From: Lachnospiraceae bacterium KGMB03038
Lineage (GTDB): Bacteria; Bacillota; Clostridia; Lachnospirales; Lachnospiraceae
DNA length: 64,000 nt
Direction: 5' to 3'
Assembly: GCA_007361935.1 (NCBI GenBank)
Contig: CP041667.1
Span: forward strand, 2,818,501-2,882,500
Below are positions 52,090 through 60,855 of the stretch, one piece after another (the stretch's first letter is position 1; each line of letters starts with the position of its first letter). Under the pieces are notes generated by a model, which saw only the letters and a program-made list of their open reading frames with translations, searched no databases and had not been told where the DNA came from. A program made the position numbers and the translations under genes.

Positions 52090-52770
52090 TTACAACTCCA
52101 ATCCATCCACCCAGTCTGCCACTTCTCCCGCCGCATCCGGTACGGCGTTGCGGGAGATGGACAGCCCGTCTTCGATCACTGCGGCATCTGGCTGCATCTG
52201 CCCAATGGTCTCTATAGTTCCTGAGAATCCGCTTCCTCCGTGAGTGGTAAAGGGAATGATCGTCTTGCCGCTAAGGTTATATTCTTCCAGGAAGGTGTAG
52301 AGCGGCATCGGCAGATCTGCGTTCCAGTTTGGGTATCCCAGGAAAATGGTGTCATAGCTGTCCAGATTCTCGATCTGAGAGGCCAGCGCCGGCCGGACCT
52401 CTTCTGTCATCTCATTGTACGCAAAGTCCAGAAGCTCATCATGGGTTCCGGGATATTCCTGTTCAGTCTCAATGGCAAATAGATCTCCTCCTGTCTGCTG
52501 TTGGATCAGATGGGCCACATACTCATTATTTCCCATTACCTGACCATCCACAGACACCCGGCTTGCGCCAGCCACCGTGTCCGTGCCGTCTGTCTCCGGC
52601 ACAGAAAAGTAGGCGATCAAAATATTGTCTCCTCCCGCAGGCGTGCCGGCCGTATCCTCAGTGTCTTCCAGGGACACAGACGGGCCGGATTCCTCCTGGC
52701 CCGCGCAGGCGGTGAGTGTAAAAATTACTGCCGCACACAGAAGCAGCGCGGTTATTTTTCTTTTTTTCAT
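52090..52770 (-). CDS. Flavodoxin-fold lipoprotein
   Basis: A 226-residue lipoprotein. The signal peptide ends in the lipobox LTACAG (Cys22), followed by an acidic linker and a flavodoxin_4-type domain (ILIAYFS, then NNEYVAHLIQQQTGGDLFAIETEQEYP, DTIFLGYPNWNADLPMPLYTFLEEY, IIPFTTHGGSGFSGT). The FMN phosphate loop is unusual: about 20 extra residues follow YFS. Flavodoxins normally act in the cytoplasm; this one should be anchored outside the membrane. It is 6 bases after a DUF4405 gene, its probable redox partner. Confidence 0.85.
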   Translation of the reverse strand: MKKRKITALLLCAAVIFTLTACAGQEESGPSVSLEDTEDTAGTPAGGDNILIAYFSVPETDGTDTVAGASRVSVDGQVMGNNEYVAHLIQQQTGGDLFAIETEQEYPGTHDELLDFAYNEMTEEVRPALASQIENLDSYDTIFLGYPNWNADLPMPLYTFLEEYNLSGKTIIPFTTHGGSGFSGTIETIGQMQPDAAVIEDGLSISRNAVPDAAGEVADWVDGLEL

Positions 52771-52776
52771 TCTCTT

Positions 52777-53403
52777 TCATCTCCTTTTTATTGAAATTTG
52801 TTTCTTGAGGAAATCTCCCGCTGCCGCCCCAATTCCCATAAAAAGGGTCATCACTGCGACATTGGCGGCAAACAGCAAAACTCCCGGATAGGACCAGTAC
52901 ATGCCCGTATCCCGCAGGACCAGCCGGGAAGGCATATCCAGCGCGATAAATGCCAAGATTCCAAGGATTGCCGTCACGATCCCTTCCACGAGCATAAGAG
53001 GCTTCCTTTTCTCTGGCAGAGAAATGTGCAGCCCTCCATGGATGGAGATCAGGATCGTTCCCCAGCTTCCCGCGGCCACATGCAGGGGACGAATCAGATA
53101 AGCTTCCCTCATTCCCCACAGGGGCGCAAACAAACGCTGGGATATATAGATTCCTGTCCCCATAGCCGCCAGCATACAAAAAAGCGTCAGTATATTTACG
53201 GTAAGCAGGACTTTCCGGCAGCCGGAATATCTTCCTTTGAAAAGGCTGGCGTACCATTTCCGGTTTATCACATTGTGAACAAGAAACAGCAATAGCAGCA
53301 GGACTCCCGCCAGCTCATGAAATAGATTTCCAGTGGCCTGATAGGACATGGTCAGGATCATCAGGACTGCCATTATCATGTCGATCTTCTTTCGTGTATT
53401 CAT
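52777..53403 (-). CDS. DUF4405 membrane protein (cytochrome b-like)
   Basis: A 208-residue protein with about six transmembrane helices. Histidines placed as in heme-binding helices are seen in GNLFHELAGVLLLLLFLVHNVINRKWY and RPLHVAAGSWGTILISIHGGLHIS. DUF4405 is a family of predicted heme b membrane proteins. It probably passes electrons between the cytoplasmic side and the flavodoxin lipoprotein encoded next to it (inference). It begins 1 base after the chimeric flavoprotein gene and is spaced 6 bases from the next gene, a tight operon. Confidence 0.8.
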   Translation of the reverse strand: MNTRKKIDMIMAVLMILTMSYQATGNLFHELAGVLLLLLFLVHNVINRKWYASLFKGRYSGCRKVLLTVNILTLFCMLAAMGTGIYISQRLFAPLWGMREAYLIRPLHVAAGSWGTILISIHGGLHISLPEKRKPLMLVEGIVTAILGILAFIALDMPSRLVLRDTGMYWSYPGVLLFAANVAVMTLFMGIGAAAGDFLKKQISIKRR

Positions 53404-53404
53404 C

Positions 53405-54337
53405 TTACAACTCCGCGATCCAGCGCTGGATCTCCTTCTTAGGCGTTACCAATTTCCCAAATTCCTGTGCACTGAACTGTATCATCTTTCCTTTTTCTAC
53501 TACAGCTCCCGGAAGCTCCTCTTCTATATCTTTTAGTCCATGTCCCGGCCATCCCGCATGAGTCTGGAAGGGGATCACCCTTTTCCCTGACAGATCATTT
53601 TCCCGCAGGAACGAAAGGACTGCCGGGGCCATGGTATACCACCAAGTAGGGGTTCCCAGGATGATGGTGCCATAGGCGTCCAGGGATACCCCCAGAGGCT
53701 TGAGCTTGGGCGTATATCCTTCGTTTACTTCCGCCTTCCCCTGTTCCACACGGATAGATCCGGAAGGACAGACCTGTTCACAAAGTCCGCAGCCTACGCA
53801 GCCTTTCCCCACGGTGATCAGATGCTGCCACAGATCTGCCGGAAGTTTTGACTGGTTTTCCAAGAACTGCTGGTGAGCCGCCCGGTCGGTATCGGTCACC
53901 TCTGAGATCTTATGGACTCTTCCTTCGATTTCTTTCTTGATCACTTCCAGATGGTCATCCACCTTCTTATCGATGGCCCTCTGCTCATTCATATCAAAAC
54001 TAGGTAGCCAGTTGTCCACCATCATTAAAACATTGATATAATCTGGCTGGATCCCGCATTTCCGGCACAGCTTCCAGGCCAGTTCCGCCGCCCCGCCATG
54101 CCGGTTTCCATAGGTCAGCACCATATAGAAATAATCGGTCTCAAAAGAAGCCTTTGCCAAGAAGTCCTGTACCATCTGGGGAACCTCATGGCCATATACC
54201 GGACAGACTATCCCAATCCTGTCCGCCTGGAACTCTAAGTGCTCCTTGTCAATAATCTGGGGGATACTGATTCTCTCTTCCTCCAGATATTTTGCCGCAT
54301 ACAGGCTGTTGCCCGTAGCGGTGAAATAAAAAATCAT
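53405..54337 (-). CDS. Chimera of EFR1-type flavodoxin/ferredoxin and a second flavodoxin
   Basis: A 310-residue cytoplasmic protein. Residues 1-190 follow EFR1 proteins: FMN loop IFYFTATGNSLYAAKYL, CPVYGHEVPQMV, and one 4Fe-4S motif CVGCGLCEQVCP near 180. The family normally has a second cysteine cluster next, but after RVEQGK the sequence changes to EVNEGYTPKLKPL...TIILGTPTWWYTMAPAV, the C-terminal half of an ordinary flavodoxin. So two genes appear fused by deletion, losing one cluster. It may still bind one 4Fe-4S cluster and FMN. No signal peptide. Confidence 0.85.
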   Translation of the reverse strand: MIFYFTATGNSLYAAKYLEEERISIPQIIDKEHLEFQADRIGIVCPVYGHEVPQMVQDFLAKASFETDYFYMVLTYGNRHGGAAELAWKLCRKCGIQPDYINVLMMVDNWLPSFDMNEQRAIDKKVDDHLEVIKKEIEGRVHKISEVTDTDRAAHQQFLENQSKLPADLWQHLITVGKGCVGCGLCEQVCPSGSIRVEQGKAEVNEGYTPKLKPLGVSLDAYGTIILGTPTWWYTMAPAVLSFLRENDLSGKRVIPFQTHAGWPGHGLKDIEEELPGAVVEKGKMIQFSAQEFGKLVTPKKEIQRWIAEL

Positions 54338-54338
54338 T

Positions 54339-55112
54339 TTAATTTCCTCCTTTTTTATGTTCTTCTAAATATGTCAGGATCGATTCCACCGCCTGCTCTT
54401 CTTCCTCGCCGTAGAATCCATGCCCAGCCCCGGATATGACTTCTAATTCCGCGCTTTGGTATGCCTTCAGCGCCTGTTCTGAAGAAGAAAGAGGAACTAT
54501 GCTGTCTTGGTCGCCGTGGAGCAGCAGCACATCTTTTTCATAACGGCTGATCTCTCCATAAATATCATAGCCGATCAAGGGTTCGAAATAGGCCCGCCCC
54601 ACTTCCATCCAGAGAAAATACATTATGTCCGGGATCTCTCTTTTGCTGGAGAACATCTCACCTGCCTGGTCAGCCAGGATAAACGCCGGATACAGGAGGA
54701 TCATCCCACGGATCTCTTCTTCATGATCCGCGCCGGTAATGGCAGATACGGCTCCCCCCTGACTGGTCCCCATCAGAAATAACTGCTCCCGATCCACATA
54801 ATCCAGTCCCTGGATCATGCGTATCACTGCTTCCAGGTCTTCCCGCTCCGTAAATAAGGACATTTCCAGCGTAGAGCCATCGCTCCGGCTTCCCGGTGAA
54901 CCTCCGCAGAAATCAAAACAGTAAACCACATAGCCTCTCTGGGCCAGGGCCTGGGCGTAAGGAATTCCCACCTGATAGTTTCCTCCAAAGCCATGGGAGA
55001 AGATCACCGCCGGCAACGGTCCGTCGGCGCCTTCTGGGATATAGATGACCCCGTAGATCCGGTGATCTCCCCGCCTGGCATACAGCTCCTGGCTTTTGTA
55101 TTCATAGGTCAT
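54339..55112 (-). CDS. Alpha/beta hydrolase
   Basis: A 257-residue serine hydrolase with oxyanion region FSHGFGGN, nucleophile elbow GTSQGG, aspartate in LLLHGDQDSIVP and histidine in ISGAGHGFYG. It resembles small esterases of the feruloyl esterase/dienelactone hydrolase type; substrate unknown. No signal peptide. It stands between the flavodoxin lipoprotein and the EFR1 chimera, with 1 base to the next gene, so it is co-transcribed with redox genes although its task there is unclear. Confidence 0.88.
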   Translation of the reverse strand: MTYEYKSQELYARRGDHRIYGVIYIPEGADGPLPAVIFSHGFGGNYQVGIPYAQALAQRGYVVYCFDFCGGSPGSRSDGSTLEMSLFTEREDLEAVIRMIQGLDYVDREQLFLMGTSQGGAVSAITGADHEEEIRGMILLYPAFILADQAGEMFSSKREIPDIMYFLWMEVGRAYFEPLIGYDIYGEISRYEKDVLLLHGDQDSIVPLSSSEQALKAYQSAELEVISGAGHGFYGEEEEQAVESILTYLEEHKKGGN

Positions 55113-55121
55113 CTCATCTCT

Positions 55122-55700
55122 TCACTCGCCAAATCCATTTTCCGTCAGATAGGCGCTGATCGCCTCTGTATCTTCCTCATCCACAAACAGACCATCATGG
55201 ACCGTTCCATTTCCCGCGCATCCTCTGACAAATTCCATGGAATTATCAAACTGTTCCGTGTCCATAGAAGCAGACTGGGTAAACGGATATACATCGATGC
55301 CTGTCAGATCATAATTCTCAAGGAATGTCCCTATGATCATCGGCGCGGTATGCCACCAGATCGGATAGCCGATAAAAAGGGTATCATAACCCTCCAGGGA
55401 CTCTGGCAGGTTCTGGATCTCTGGCCTTGCGTTGCTGTCCCGCTCTTCCAGGGCCACATCTCCACATTCGCTGTAATCTTCCGGATAAGGAGTCACCGGC
55501 TGGATCTCAAACAGATCCCCTCCTGTCTGCTCCTGGATAGAGGAAGCCATCTGGGCGGTATTCCCTGACCAGGAAAAATAAGCGATCAGTACATTCCCGC
55601 TTTCCGTCTGCGTTTCCGCGCTGTTCTGGGTCTGGCCGCAGGCAGTCAGCGCGGCGGCCAGCGCAATCGTTAAAAGGATACTGATGATCTTTCTTTTCAT
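55122..55700 (-). CDS. Flavodoxin-fold lipoprotein
   Basis: A 192-residue lipoprotein with lipobox LTACGQ (Cys21). Its flavodoxin domain has a good phosphate loop (IAYFSWSGNTAQMASSIQEQTGGDLFEI) and the flavin loop FIGYPIWWHTAPMIIGTFLENYDL. Of the three lipoprotein flavodoxins it looks most fit to bind FMN normally. Expected outside the membrane. The gene follows the iron alcohol dehydrogenase by 31 bases and precedes the hydrolase. Confidence 0.88.
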   Translation of the reverse strand: MKRKIISILLTIALAAALTACGQTQNSAETQTESGNVLIAYFSWSGNTAQMASSIQEQTGGDLFEIQPVTPYPEDYSECGDVALEERDSNARPEIQNLPESLEGYDTLFIGYPIWWHTAPMIIGTFLENYDLTGIDVYPFTQSASMDTEQFDNSMEFVRGCAGNGTVHDGLFVDEEDTEAISAYLTENGFGE

Positions 55701-55731
55701 AGCATTTGTCTCCTTTCTAACCTTTTCCCTC

Positions 55732-56877
55732 CTACTTACATTCCATCAGGATCTCATAGATCTCATCCCGGCTCAATTCACGAGGGCCACATTTGATGAT
55801 ATTGCAGGTATCCGCCACTTTGCGCAGGATATCCGGCGTGATTTCTGCCTTGGATCTCAACTGGCCAAGACGGGTTGGAAGGCCGCATTCTTGGATAAAT
55901 GAGGCCAAAGCCTCAATTCCTTCTTCCGCTGTTTCTTCCTGAAATACTTCCCTGGCAAAACGGGTGAATTTCTCCCTCGCGTCTTCCAGAATGTGCCGGT
56001 AGTATACCGGGTGGATCACAGCCAGTCCCTGTCCATGGTTGCAGTCCGTATACGCTCCAAGCTGATGCTCGATCTGATGCGCCTGGAAGTCTGTCAGGCG
56101 CCCCGCTTTTAAGATGCCGTTTTCCGCCATTGCGGAATCCCACATCAGATTGCTCCTTGCCTGCATATCATTGACATCCGCCAGCAGACGGCGCATGTTG
56201 ACTACCGTATTGCGCATAACCGCCAGGGCCACTTCATCCGATACATTGTCCTGGTCTGACTGTCCAAGATAGGTTTCCATAGCGTGGCTCAGCGTATCAA
56301 AGGCTCCGGAAAGCACCTGGTTTCTTGGAACAGAAGCCGTGTAAGCGGGATCCAGGATGGCAAATTCCGCGCCCTTTCCAACAATCAGTCCTTTCCAATT
56401 TAAGTCTTCGCAGGTGATGACCGCGCCGGCGTTCATCTCCGCCCCGGTTCCGGAAGCAGTCACCACAGCTCCCATAGGAATCCCGTCTGTAGGGAACTGA
56501 TAGGAGGTATATTCCATTTCCCGGATATCCTGATCCAGTTTTGCCTGGGCGGAAATGACTTTACAGCAGTCGATCACGCTTCCGCCGCCTGCGGCCAGGA
56601 TAAAATCTACCTTCTTCTCCTTGGCCAGCGCCGCTCCCTCCTGGACTTTCGCGTAAGTTGGATTGGGCATGATGCCTGGGAAATCGACCACTTCTTTTCC
56701 CGCTTCTTCCAGGATTCCTCTTAACTCGTCATAGATGCCGTTGGCTTTCAGAGAGTTCCCTCCATAGGCCAGCATGACTGTCTTCCCAGCCTTGGCCAGT
56801 TCCGCTCCCAGCGCTTTCTTTGCGGCTCCTTCTCCAAAATAAACTTTTGTGGGGTAAGTAAATGTAAATGCATCCAT
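55732..56877 (-). CDS. Iron-containing alcohol dehydrogenase (butanol dehydrogenase type)
   Basis: A 381-residue group III dehydrogenase reducing aldehydes with NAD(P)H. NAD-binding GGGSVIDCCKVISA near residue 97, and metal ligands in GAFDTLSHAMETYL and HQIEHQLGAYTDCNHGQGLAV. ATG 56877 after GGAGGATTTTACT begins MDAFTFTYPTKVYFGEG; the longer frame would cross the promoter. It is the first gene behind a MerR-type promoter and so likely responds to aldehydes or other electrophiles (inference). Confidence 0.93.
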   Translation of the reverse strand: MDAFTFTYPTKVYFGEGAAKKALGAELAKAGKTVMLAYGGNSLKANGIYDELRGILEEAGKEVVDFPGIMPNPTYAKVQEGAALAKEKKVDFILAAGGGSVIDCCKVISAQAKLDQDIREMEYTSYQFPTDGIPMGAVVTASGTGAEMNAGAVITCEDLNWKGLIVGKGAEFAILDPAYTASVPRNQVLSGAFDTLSHAMETYLGQSDQDNVSDEVALAVMRNTVVNMRRLLADVNDMQARSNLMWDSAMAENGILKAGRLTDFQAHQIEHQLGAYTDCNHGQGLAVIHPVYYRHILEDAREKFTRFAREVFQEETAEEGIEALASFIQECGLPTRLGQLRSKAEITPDILRKVADTCNIIKCGPRELSRDEIYEILMECK

Positions 56878-56930
56878 AGTAAAATCCTCCTGTCTGGTTG
56901 ATGTTTGTTCTTCTTTCTCTTTACGCTGTG

Positions 56931-56961
56931 ATTGTATCAACCGGTTGTAACAACCGGTCAA
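56931..56961 (-). promoter_or_regulatory. MerR-type promoter of the adh-flavodoxin operon
   Basis: Minus-strand -35 TTGACC (56956-56961) and -10 TACAAT (56931-56936) are separated by 19 bases. The spacer is largely filled by the perfect 19-base palindrome ACCGGTTGT-T-ACAACCGGT (56940-56958). A 19-base spacer with an internal dyad is the mark of promoters activated by MerR-family regulators. No merR gene is in the window. Confidence 0.85.
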
Positions 56962-57015
56962 GAGGATTTTGAAAAATTTTTATTTTTTGTAACTGATTCA
57001 GTCCGGCGTATCGCG

Positions 57016-57044
57016 CAAAAAAACTGCAGGCGCCTGCCTGCAGT
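57016..57044 (-). terminator. Terminator after apbE
   Basis: Minus-strand stem ACTGCAGGC/GCCTGCAGT followed by TTTTTTT, about 30 bases after the apbE stop. It separates the apbE operon from the MerR-type operon. Confidence 0.88.
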
Positions 57045-57072
57045 CTGCTGTCACGATCGTCATCAGCTCTCC

Positions 57073-58104
57073 CTATGCCTCCACGATATGAAGCTCCATA
57101 TTCTCAAAAGAACTGCCCAGTGTAAACCGGTCTTCCAGCCCTTCCGTCACATACACTTCTCCTTCCTTGGTAATGGCGATCATCTCAAAATCCTGGTGCT
57201 CCCGCCAGTATTCTTCCGCTTCTTCCAATCCTTTCACAAACATGGACGTAGAAAGGGCATCGGCCACCTTTCCCTCCTCTGTCACGATCGTCATGGAAAC
57301 CAATCCATTGTCCACCGGATATCCGGTCGCCGGATCAATGATATGGCAGTACTCCCTGCCATCTTCCCCTACGAAATACCGTTCGTAGCTTCCTGATGTG
57401 ACCACCGCGCAGTCGGAGACCGTCAGCATTCCCACTTGTCCATCGCCAAAGGGATTGCGGATGCCAAGACGCCAATCTCCGCCGCCAGGTCTGGACCCGA
57501 TCGCCTGGATATTGCCGCCCAAGTCTAAGAGCGCGGATGTGATCCCCTGCTCTTCCAGCATTTCTGCCGCCACGTCTCCCGCATAGCCTTTGCCTACGGC
57601 TCCCAGATCCAGTTCCATCCCTTCTGGAAGCAGGATCTCCTGTCCATTCAGCTCTACGTTTTCATAGCCCACATGCTCCAGCAGTGCCTGAAGTTCTTCC
57701 GGCTCTGGAATCCGATTTTCATCTGTGGTAAATCCCCAGGCTTCCAGCACCGGATAGATGGTCGGGTCCAAAGCCCCTTCCGTCTTCTTAGCCATATCCA
57801 GGGCAAACTCTACAACCTTCGCGGTATCGCCGCTTAATTCCACCGGATTTCCGCCGCTGTGGTTGACCTGATAAATCTCGCTTTCCGTATCTGTCACAGA
57901 CCATTCGCTCTCCAGTGTTTGGATCTCTTCCCGCACATCTCCTAAGGCCTTTTCTCCGCCTTCTCCGTAGGCCGTCAGCGTCATATAGGTATCCATGGCA
58001 AAGAAACTCACCTGGGACTGCTCCGCCTCCTGCCCCGCTGACGCGCACGCCGTCAGAGAACCAAGTGTCAGTATTATGATAAGGCTTCTGATCATCCTCT
58101 TCAT
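57073..58104 (-). CDS. apbE: FAD:protein FMN transferase (ApbE), lipoprotein
   Basis: A 343-residue ApbE. A signal peptide with lipobox LTACAS comes first, then the ApbE domain: FAMDTYMTLTAYG, GALDPTIYPVLEAWGF, DLGAVGKGYAGD, ALLDLGGNIQAIGS, and HIIDPATGYPV with TSGSYERYF for metal and FAD. ApbE attaches FMN to a threonine or serine of target proteins outside the membrane. No protein in the window has the usual (S/T)GAT target motif that I can find, so its substrate is elsewhere or of another type. ATG 58104 follows AAAGGAGCAGCAG. Confidence 0.93.
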   Translation of the reverse strand: MKRMIRSLIIILTLGSLTACASAGQEAEQSQVSFFAMDTYMTLTAYGEGGEKALGDVREEIQTLESEWSVTDTESEIYQVNHSGGNPVELSGDTAKVVEFALDMAKKTEGALDPTIYPVLEAWGFTTDENRIPEPEELQALLEHVGYENVELNGQEILLPEGMELDLGAVGKGYAGDVAAEMLEEQGITSALLDLGGNIQAIGSRPGGGDWRLGIRNPFGDGQVGMLTVSDCAVVTSGSYERYFVGEDGREYCHIIDPATGYPVDNGLVSMTIVTEEGKVADALSTSMFVKGLEEAEEYWREHQDFEMIAITKEGEVYVTEGLEDRFTLGSSFENMELHIVEA

Positions 58105-58124
58105 CTGCTGCTCCTTTGATCTTG

Positions 58125-58829
58125 TTATTTCTTTCCGGCGCCAGTCCTTCCTCCGAGGCTTTGGATCTTCTGGAGACCCCGCGCCAGATAGCAGGCGATC
58201 TGCGCCCACAGGCACATTATAGCAAGATATTCTATCAGGAACAACCATAGAGGCTGTGATCCATCAAAAAACACGAACAAACTGCGCAGAAACAGATAGG
58301 AAACAATATCGTGCTTCAGGAATCCATAGAGTCCATAGATCCCTGCCGCGGCTCCGATCGCTCGAAGCCCCCATCTTTTGGCCGGAGAAGTTCCCTTTTG
58401 CCCCGCCCTGTTTCTTATCACTCCCAGAACCATACCCCAGTGCAGGCCGATATGGACGCTCATCAAAAGGAAGCCCCAGTAAGCCGACAGCATATGGAGG
58501 ATCCTGGCAGTCCCTGAATGTCCCTGCACGTTAAGGAATACAAAAACATCTCTGGACAGAAGAACCCCGCTTACCATCAATCCCAGCATACACAGCAATA
58601 CCAGGAAATTCACCGCCGTCTGCAAGATTCGGGCCGGCATATATTTGCCTCGGAACAAGTTCCGGTACCACCTCCAATTCAGCCCATGATGGATCAGGAA
58701 TAGAAGGAACATCCCGGCTCCCATCCACTCATGGACCGTATTCCCCACCAGCATATATGCCATCTGGAAGAGAAGGCATACCGTCATGACTAGATCGATC
58801 AGCATTTTCCATTTCAACACTGGTTTCAT
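58125..58829 (-). CDS. DUF4405 membrane protein (cytochrome b-like)
   Basis: A 234-residue membrane protein with about six helices. Candidate heme histidines lie in VGNTVHEWMGAGMFLLFLIHHGLNWRWY and ARILHMLSAYWGFLLMSVHIGLHWG, matching the other DUF4405 protein at 52777. It lies between the flavodoxin lipoprotein and apbE with about 20-base gaps, forming the operon lipoflavodoxin-DUF4405-ApbE. Transmembrane electron carrier is the inferred role. Confidence 0.82.
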   Translation of the reverse strand: MKPVLKWKMLIDLVMTVCLLFQMAYMLVGNTVHEWMGAGMFLLFLIHHGLNWRWYRNLFRGKYMPARILQTAVNFLVLLCMLGLMVSGVLLSRDVFVFLNVQGHSGTARILHMLSAYWGFLLMSVHIGLHWGMVLGVIRNRAGQKGTSPAKRWGLRAIGAAAGIYGLYGFLKHDIVSYLFLRSLFVFFDGSQPLWLFLIEYLAIMCLWAQIACYLARGLQKIQSLGGRTGAGKK

Positions 58830-58848
58830 CTAAATTCCTCCCTGCTTT

Positions 58849-59571
58849 TTAATACCCAAGGCTGTCCAGCCAGTCTTCCACTTCTCCCTGGGCCTCTGCC
58901 GCTTCTGAGGCTCCAAGGGCAATCCCTTCCTCTACCTGGGCATCCGGCTGTAAGCTCTCAATCTCTTCCACGGTTCCTGAGAAGCCGCTGCCGCCGGAGG
59001 TCACGAAGGGAATCACCGTCTTTCCGGACAGATCATAGGTCTCCAGGAAGGTATAGACCGCCATCGGCATATCTCCCCACCAGTTAGGATATCCCAGGAA
59101 AATGGTGTCATAACCGTCCAAACCTTCCAGCTGAGACGCAAGCTGAGGTCTTTCATCCGAACGTTGCTCTTCCTGTCCCTGGTCTACCGTATCGTCATAG
59201 TTGTCCGGGTAGGGTTCCGTGGTCTGGATAGAAAAAAGATCCGCGCCCAGCGCATCGCTGATCATGTGGGCGACCAGACCTGTATTTCCTGTTGTCTCGC
59301 CATTGTAGCTCTGGATGCTGGCGCTGGAAGATGCGTCCACGTCCTCCGGCAGATCCGCATTCTCTCCATAGGTAAAGTAAGCTACCAGGACAGAAGCGTC
59401 CGTGTTTCCTTCTGCTTGGGAGGCAGTTTCATCCTCTCCCTCTGTATCTTCCGGCGCCGCCTCTTCCTGCTGGGAGTTCTCTGCCGGGGCTTCCTCTTCT
59501 GCGCTTCCGCAGCCATTGATCGAAAATATCAGAATTCCTACAAGTAATATACTGACAAGTCTTCGCTTCAT
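58849..59571 (-). CDS. Flavodoxin-fold lipoprotein
   Basis: A 240-residue lipoprotein with lipobox INGCGS (Cys21), a long acidic linker (EEEAPAENSQQEEAAPEDTE) and a flavodoxin_4-type domain (VLVAYFTYGENAD..., GETTGNTGLVAHMISDALGADLFSIQT, IFLGYPNWWGDMPMAVYTFLETYDL, IPFVTSGGSGFSGT). As in the 52090 protein the phosphate loop has an insertion of about 20 residues. First gene behind a promoter with a LysR box; DUF4405 and ApbE follow. Confidence 0.87.
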   Translation of the reverse strand: MKRRLVSILLVGILIFSINGCGSAEEEAPAENSQQEEAAPEDTEGEDETASQAEGNTDASVLVAYFTYGENADLPEDVDASSSASIQSYNGETTGNTGLVAHMISDALGADLFSIQTTEPYPDNYDDTVDQGQEEQRSDERPQLASQLEGLDGYDTIFLGYPNWWGDMPMAVYTFLETYDLSGKTVIPFVTSGGSGFSGTVEEIESLQPDAQVEEGIALGASEAAEAQGEVEDWLDSLGY

Positions 59572-59658
59572 GTTTGTGTTCCTCCTTTTTGGTCCGCTTT
59601 CTCACAAAACAATATATAAAGTAAGTGCAGTCACAGGACCTTCCTGCTCTGCACCTAC

Positions 59659-59730
59659 ATTATAAGCGAGCCTTTGCTCCCGCGTCTAATACTTGGTTTT
59701 CATACAGAACCATGCCCAAAGAGTATGGTT
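59659..59730 (-). promoter_or_regulatory. Promoter with LysR box, flavodoxin-DUF4405-apbE operon
   Basis: Minus-strand -10 TATAAT (59659-59664) and -35 TTAGAC (59684-59689, spacer 19). A LysR box AACCAT-N11-ATGGTT lies 18 bases further upstream (59708-59730), centred where LysR regulators bind to activate. The arrangement repeats at 62119-62188. Confidence 0.75.
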
Positions 59731-59735
59731 TTCCA

Positions 59736-60836
59736 TCATTCCTGCCCGGCAAAATAATCGCTGATCTCCCGCATCCGCTCTCCCTGGGCCACGTGGAAGG
59801 GACAGCGGCGGTCACAGTGTCCGCACTGGATACACTGATCCGCTTTCTTCTCCAGCTTCCGGTAATGATCCCGTGCCAGAGCGTCCCCTGCCTTCGCCAG
59901 ATCGTAATATTTATTGATCAGGCCTACATTCAGGCCTTTTGGACAGGGCGCGCAGTGGTTGCAGTAGACACAGACTCCTTCCGCATCCTGGGGCGCGAAA
60001 CTTCCGATCACAGAATAGTCTTTTTCCTCCTGGGAAGCCTGGCAGAAGCCCGGGATCCTCTTCAGATCTTTCTTGCCCCGGATTCCTGGAAGCACCGTCA
60101 GCACTCCCGGCTTATCCAGAGCGTATTGGATGCACTGGTACTCTGTCAGCGCTTTTCCGAAAGGGGATGTCCGCCCGTCTAAAAGCTGTCCGCCGCCGAA
60201 GGCTTTCATGACGGAGATGCCCACGCCTTCTCTCTCGCACCGGCGGTACAGTTCCATCCGGCCGTCAATGCTCCCGATGCCGTAAGTCCCTTTCTGATAG
60301 TCATAGGCCGGGTTCACGGAGAACATCATCATATCCAGGATTCCCATATCCAGTACCTGCTGCGCGATCTTAGGCGTATGGGTAGACAGTCCCACATGGC
60401 GGACCGCTCCCTCCTCTTTCAGTCTGAGGATCGTGTCGATGACACCGCTTTTCTCCACCTGTTTCAAATCCGATGTTTCATCGATACAGTGGAGGAATCC
60501 AAAATCAATATAATCTGTCTGCAAGGCTTTAAGCTGCCAGTCGATGGACCGCCGGATCTTCTCCGGGCTGGTGGTCCACCCATAGGTACCAGAAGCGTAA
60601 TCCGCTCCAAAATGGATCTGAAAATACACCTGGTCCCGAACATTTGCAAGCGCTCTTCCGTAGGCAGGGAATGGTTTGGCTTCCGCGGAGGCCATGTCAA
60701 AATAGTTGATCCCTTCTTCCACTGCCAGCGCGATCGTCTCTTCAATCTCTTTCTCACTGGCCTCCTGGATGGAACTGGTCCCCAGTCCCAGGATGCTGAT
60801 CTTCTCCCCGCCATGGGGAAGTGTCCGATACTGCAT
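59736..60836 (-). CDS. Aldo/keto reductase with C-terminal iron-sulfur motifs
   Basis: A 366-residue protein. The N-terminal aldo/keto reductase barrel (LGLGTSSIQEAS, INYFDMASAE, FLHCIDE, GLSTHTPKIA) is followed near residue 285 by CVYCNHCAPCPKG and near 340 by CIQCGHCDRRCPF, the latter a full 4Fe-4S motif. Such fusions may take electrons from ferredoxin. The barrel has M in place of the usual catalytic T/Y context after YFD, so the tetrad may be altered. It follows the iron alcohol dehydrogenase by 19 bases, in the same operon. Confidence 0.88.
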   Translation of the reverse strand: MQYRTLPHGGEKISILGLGTSSIQEASEKEIEETIALAVEEGINYFDMASAEAKPFPAYGRALANVRDQVYFQIHFGADYASGTYGWTTSPEKIRRSIDWQLKALQTDYIDFGFLHCIDETSDLKQVEKSGVIDTILRLKEEGAVRHVGLSTHTPKIAQQVLDMGILDMMMFSVNPAYDYQKGTYGIGSIDGRMELYRRCEREGVGISVMKAFGGGQLLDGRTSPFGKALTEYQCIQYALDKPGVLTVLPGIRGKKDLKRIPGFCQASQEEKDYSVIGSFAPQDAEGVCVYCNHCAPCPKGLNVGLINKYYDLAKAGDALARDHYRKLEKKADQCIQCGHCDRRCPFHVAQGERMREISDYFAGQE

Positions 60837-60855
60837 GTCTCTCTTCCTCCTGTAA

